Assembly: GCF_014649015.1 (NCBI RefSeq)
Contig: NZ_BMSF01000006.1
Span: 124,001-188,000 of the forward strand
Direction of reading: 5' to 3'
Length of the DNA: 64,000 nt
Source: Streptomyces narbonensis
GTDB taxonomy: Bacteria > Actinomycetota > Actinomycetes > Streptomycetales > Streptomycetaceae
Part shown: in pieces, positions 61,694 through 64,000 of the stretch
Layout of the letters: the number at the start of each line of letters is the position of its first letter
How positions within the stretch are numbered: position 1 is the stretch's first letter
Notes under the pieces: generated by a model
Database searches by the model: none
The model's input: only the letters and a program-made list of their open reading frames with translations
Told to the model about the DNA's origin: nothing
Position numbers and translations under genes: made by a program

Positions 61694-62035
61694 TCAGGCG
61701 GCCGAGGTCGAGCTCCCGGCGCTCGACGACGAAGACGAGGACGACGCGGTGGCGGTCGAGCTCGACGCGGCCGGCTTCGCGTCCGACGTCGAGGACGACG
61801 AGGACGAAGACGACGGGGTCGAGGACTTCGACGAGGCCGGCGAGCTGCTGGACGACGAGCCGCGGCTGTCGTTCCGGTAGAAGCCGGAGCCCTTGAAGAC
61901 GATGCCGACGGCCGAGAACACCTTCTTCAGGCGTCCCTTGCAGCTGGGGCATTCGGTCAGCGCGTCATCGGTGAACTTCTGCACCGCCTCGAGGCCTTCG
62001 CCGCACTCGGTGCACTGGTACTGGTAGGTCGGCAC
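61694..62035 (-). CDS. FmdB-type zinc-ribbon protein
   Basis: A 113-residue protein. The first about 45 residues form an FmdB/CxxC zinc ribbon (YQYQCTECGEGLEAVQKF, then CPSCKGRLKKVFS). The rest is a long Ser-rich low-complexity tail. GTG 62035 has AGGAGG upstream; the in-frame ATG at 62053 overlaps this site. The family is widespread and is proposed to act in regulation; the function is not settled. Confidence 0.88.
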   Translation of the reverse strand: MPTYQYQCTECGEGLEAVQKFTDDALTECPSCKGRLKKVFSAVGIVFKGSGFYRNDSRGSSSSSSPASSKSSTPSSSSSSSSTSDAKPAASSSTATASSSSSSSSAGSSTSAA

Positions 62036-62103
62036 TTGACTTCCTCCTGGCACTCACACTCATCGAGTGCTAACGACGATCCATACTGACGTATTCCGTG
62101 GGA

Positions 62104-63375
62104 TCAGTCCACCGCCACCGGCACGCGGTGACCGATACCACGTGCCGCGACCCGGCTGGTCTCGCGCGGCTTCAGCCGCGACCGGAGGGCGAGGAGCGTG
62201 CCCAGGGCGAGGACGGTGCCGGCCATCGGGACCAGGAATCCGGCGCTGGATCCCTGGGAGTCGGCGAGGCGGCCGGCGATCGTGACGGCCGCGGCCTGGC
62301 CGAGCGCGACGGCGCCGGTGAGCCAGGTGAAGGCCTCGGTACGGGCCGACGCCGGGATCAGGGTCTCGACGATGGTGTAGCCGGTGATCAGGGCGGGGGC
62401 GATGCACAGACCCACGACCAGGCCCAGGGCGCCGAGGAGGAGCACCGAGTGCGCGGTCCACAGCAGGGAGGCCGCGACCGTGAGGCCGGCGTAGCCGAGG
62501 ATCAGGCGGCGGCGGGGCCCGGTCTTCCAGGCCACGGCGCCCATCGCGATGCCCGCGAGCATGTTGCCGGCGGCGAAGATCCCGTACAGCAGGCCGTTGG
62601 CGCCGGGGTTGCCGATCTCCTCGGTGAAGGCGGTCAGGGAGACCTGCATGCCGCCGAAGACGGAACCGATGCCGAGGAAGGCGACGATCAGGACGCGGAC
62701 GCCGGGGATGGAGAGGGCCGAGCGGTGGGGCTCGGAGGCGGCGGCCGCGGAGATCCCGTACGCGGGCTGGGTGGCGCGCTGCGCGGCGAAGAACAGGCCG
62801 CCGACGAGGGTGAGGGCGGCCTCGGCGATCAGGCCGGCGGCCGGGTGGATGCCGGTGCACAGGGCGGTCGCGAGGACGGGTCCGACGACGAAGGTGAACT
62901 CGTCGGTCACGGACTCGAAGGCCGCGGCCGTCGGCATCAGCGGGGTGCCGTCCAGCTTCGCCGCCCAGCGGGCCCGGACCATCGGTCCGACCTGGGGCAC
63001 GGACGCGCCGGCGGGCACGGCGGCCAGGAACAGCGCCCACAGCGGGGCGCCGCTCAGGGCGAGCACGACCAGCAGGGAGACGGACGCGGTGTGGACGAGG
63101 ACGCCGGGGAGCAGGACGGCGCGCTGGCCGAAGCGGTCGGCGAGCTTGCCGCTCTGCGGCGCGAAGAGCGCCATGGAGACACCGGTGACGGCGGCGACCG
63201 CGCCGGCGCTGCCGAAGGAGCCGGTGGTGTGCTGGACGAGCAGGACGATGCCGATGGTCAGCATCGCGAAGGGCTGCCGGGCGGCGAAGCCGGGGAGCAG
63301 GAAGGACAGCGCACCGGGAGTGCGCAGCAGCTGCCCGTAGCCGGGCCGCTTGTCCGAGATGACCGTGGACGCCAC
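62104..63375 (-). CDS. MFS transporter (12-helix)
   Basis: A 423-residue transporter starting GTG 63375 (VASTVISDKRPG). It has 12 helices and the loop motif GKLADRFGQR after helix 2. It resembles small MFS efflux proteins of Streptomyces. The long upstream open frame to 63609 has no ribosome site. Substrate unknown. Confidence 0.85.
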   Translation of the reverse strand: MASTVISDKRPGYGQLLRTPGALSFLLPGFAARQPFAMLTIGIVLLVQHTTGSFGSAGAVAAVTGVSMALFAPQSGKLADRFGQRAVLLPGVLVHTASVSLLVVLALSGAPLWALFLAAVPAGASVPQVGPMVRARWAAKLDGTPLMPTAAAFESVTDEFTFVVGPVLATALCTGIHPAAGLIAEAALTLVGGLFFAAQRATQPAYGISAAAASEPHRSALSIPGVRVLIVAFLGIGSVFGGMQVSLTAFTEEIGNPGANGLLYGIFAAGNMLAGIAMGAVAWKTGPRRRLILGYAGLTVAASLLWTAHSVLLLGALGLVVGLCIAPALITGYTIVETLIPASARTEAFTWLTGAVALGQAAAVTIAGRLADSQGSSAGFLVPMAGTVLALGTLLALRSRLKPRETSRVAARGIGHRVPVAVD

Positions 63376-63627
63376 GGTCCTGGCCTTTCTGCCGCCTGGT
63401 AGCGCGCCCCCGGCACTGTGGTGCGGGTGTCGCCGAGAGCTGTCCTCATGCGCGTTACTGCGGTAGATACCGGGCCGGCCCCACTGCGGAGGGGCGCCAC
63501 GGCCGCCATACGGTCGCGCCAGCTCTGCGTCAGGCAGAGTTGGTTCGATCAGGTGTGCCTTCATGGTACAGGGAAGAGCATCTTCCCGCCTGGGAAAACG
63601 CTCCCGCACCCGAAATAATGCCTGCGA

Positions 63628-64000
63628 TTAACCGGAAGTTTTCTTCCGTCCGCCGGATTGTCCGCCGGATTGTCCGCCTGATTGTCCGCCGGTTCGTCCG
63701 CCGGTTCGTCCGCCCGGCTGCCGACCGGTCTGGCCGTCGGTCCCTGCCCCGGTCTGTCCGCCGGAGTGTCCGCCCGGCAGGTGGAACCGCATCGCCGTCC
63801 CGCCAGTGGTCGTCGACAGCTCCTTGCCGCCGCCCGTGCCGAGCCAGCCGGCGAGCTTGCCGCCCTGGCCGACGGCCCGCAGGCGCCGCTCCGTGGCGTC
63901 CCGCACGGGGTCGGTCGCGACGACGAGCAGCTCGTCGCCGCGGCGCAGGACGGTCGCGGGGCCCGGGACGAAGCTCTTGTCCTCGCGTACGACGAGGGTG
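63628..64000 (-). CDS. Cation/proton antiporter C-terminus (TrkA-C domain), partial
   Basis: The frame is open to the right edge. The visible part reads TLVVREDKSFVPGPATVLRR and GDELLVVATDPVRDATERRL, a TrkA-C (RCK-C) regulatory domain as found at the end of CPA1-type potassium/proton antiporters, then a Gly-rich tail with SGGQ repeats (TGGQSGGQSGGQSGG) and KKTSG. The membrane part lies outside the window. Confidence 0.7.
   Translation of the reverse strand, partial: TLVVREDKSFVPGPATVLRRGDELLVVATDPVRDATERRLRAVGQGGKLAGWLGTGGGKELSTTTGGTAMRFHLPGGHSGGQTGAGTDGQTGRQPGGRTGGRTGGQSGGQSGGQSGGRKKTSG

Overview
The window is typical Streptomyces chromosome. It is very GC-rich with strong third-position GC bias, and it carries a gene recognisable as the Streptomyces sigma factor HrdD, a SARP/AfsR-type regulator, RiPP biosynthesis genes, and the usual mix of MFS, TetR, MarR and WYL genes. 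Both window edges cut a gene: dndC on the left and a cation/proton antiporter tail on the right.

Region 1 (1-10755) is a DNA phosphorothioation defence locus. dndC (partial), dndD and dndE run rightward. A five-gene operon with start/stop overlaps runs toward them from the right and meets them at a shared hairpin terminator. In transcription order it encodes an 849-residue protein with tandem winged-helix-like repeats, a PLD-nuclease/SF2-helicase fusion, a 54-residue protein not visible to a normal length cutoff, a second DndD-like SMC ATPase, and a small protein of the Dnd-associated protein 4 type. The simplest reading is that dnd marks self DNA with sulfur and the opposing operon attacks DNA that lacks the mark.

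Region 2 (10756-26972) holds a degenerate Nudix-like gene, a small secreted peptide gene, and a RiPP cluster of the azole-plus-dehydroamino-acid type. The cluster has an ABC exporter pair, a YcaO cyclodehydratase, an E1-like partner, an RRE/E1-like/nitroreductase fusion, a second SagB-like nitroreductase, four tandem precursor peptides, a PqqD-M50 protease, a split LanB dehydratase, a GPP34 protein and a LuxR-type regulator. There is one SpaB_C protein and no obvious second one for a [4+2] cyclase, so a linear goadsporin-like product is favoured over a macrocyclic thiopeptide.

Region 3 (27249-49474) is ordinary chromosome: acyl-CoA ligase, secreted M6 protease, drug exporters with local regulators, an extradiol dioxygenase, a questin-oxidase-like protein, hrdD behind a near-perfect SigR promoter, a collagen-like secreted protein divergent from a glycosyltransferase, an SDR, a P1 peptidase, a frameshifted AfsR-like regulator and LtrA.

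Region 4 (49475-58960) looks like an anaerobic or nitrate/formate module: NarK, pflB and pflA remnants, a b-type-cytochrome-like membrane protein, a molybdopterin oxidoreductase, a four-cluster ferredoxin and a Rieske protein. Tandem DevR/OsdR-like boxes lie before narK and pflB. The pfl genes are broken by a scrambled IS200/IS605-TnpB element plus a deletion.

Region 5 (59064-64000) is housekeeping: mscL, an SAF-domain protein, MTA phosphorylase, an FmdB zinc ribbon, an MFS transporter and an antiporter C-terminus. Short tandem repeats are unusually common, including several that duplicate the 3' ends of genes.
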